Assembly (NCBI RefSeq): GCF_011075055.1
Contig: NC_058153.1
Location: forward strand, 11,718,001 to 11,782,000
DNA: 64,000 bases
Origin: Mangifera indica
Taxonomy: Eukaryota; Streptophyta; Magnoliopsida; Sapindales; Anacardiaceae
Direction of reading: 5' to 3'
Under the pieces are notes generated by a model. That model did no database searches. It saw only the letters and a list, made by a program, of their open reading frames with translations, and was not told where the DNA came from. A program made the translations under genes and the position numbers. Below, one piece after another: positions 63,711-64,000 of this stretch. Every line of letters begins with the position of its first letter. Within the stretch, counting starts at the first letter, position 1.

Positions 63711-64000
63711 GTACTATGACATTCAGTTGTAACTAGTTTGTCATACATGCAGCATGGAAGATTTAATTTTCCCTTATTCTTTTATTAGGATTTATACACA
63801 AAATAACACAAATTTAGAATGCTATCATGTGTATCTTTTTTTGGCTTGTTTATGTACTCTTATGGGTCTTATTTTCTTTGCCTGTACACTTTTTTCTTTC
63901 AACATAATCCTTTTGTAGGAAGAAACATAATTTTTTTTGGCAAACTCATACAACAATTTCCTTCCATTTTTATTTTTATTTTTATTAATTCTAAGAATGC
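63711..64000. other. Intron 5 of the EF-hand gene
   Basis: Begins with donor gtacta and runs to the window edge. AT-rich, with no exon seen. Confidence 0.6.

Overview
This is nuclear DNA of a flowering plant, most likely a core eudicot. It is AT-rich, its genes are split by GT-AG introns, and intergenic space is packed with small non-autonomous DNA transposons (MITEs). I see no bacterial, organellar or viral genes, no rRNA or tRNA gene, and no retrotransposon coding region. The species cannot be fixed from the sequence alone.

Left part (1-28.9 kb), gene-bearing. A 3' fragment of a NUP43-like nucleoporin gene with a nonsense codon (290-910, +) is followed by a plastid ribosomal protein L35 gene whose transit peptide is frameshifted (2775-6088, +). 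A MITE-rich gap then holds a decayed B3-domain gene split by a MITE (11424-12778, -). Next come an ASG1-family gene with an ACGTG-rich promoter (13784-16662, +), a three-exon RING-H2 gene (17400-21007, -) and a six-exon augmin subunit 8 (AUG8/QWRF) gene (24351-28248, -). From memory, PRPL35 and ASG1 are neighbours on Arabidopsis chromosome 2, while NUP43, an ASG1 paralogue and AUG8 lie close together on chromosome 4, so this window looks like the unduplicated ancestor of both blocks.

Middle part (29-56.3 kb), no convincing gene. It is dominated by a degenerate tandem triplication of a roughly 6.5-7 kb non-coding unit, made of blocks I call X, W, Y, Z and V. Two Y blocks (38155-41560 and 44696-47680) are nearly identical; the third (about 52890-56340) is much older. 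The Z blocks (41560-42228, 47681-48220) are copies of the AUG8 first codons, 5'UTR and upstream region, so the array has captured an AUG8 5' end. Filled versus empty sites between copies date several MITE insertions and show their target duplications.

Right part (56.8-64 kb). An Elongin-B/ubiquitin-like gene (56807-59468, -) and a calcineurin-B-like EF-hand gene (61480 onward, +; last exon outside the window) are divergently arranged. Intron 2 of the latter contains tandem repeats with decayed copies of its own exon 3.

The intact genes are housekeeping or regulatory and do not form a pathway. The unusual content is structural: promoter capture and amplification, nested MITEs with readable empty sites, and several freshly broken genes. 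All exon boundaries were read by eye from splice motifs and family resemblance; no search was run.
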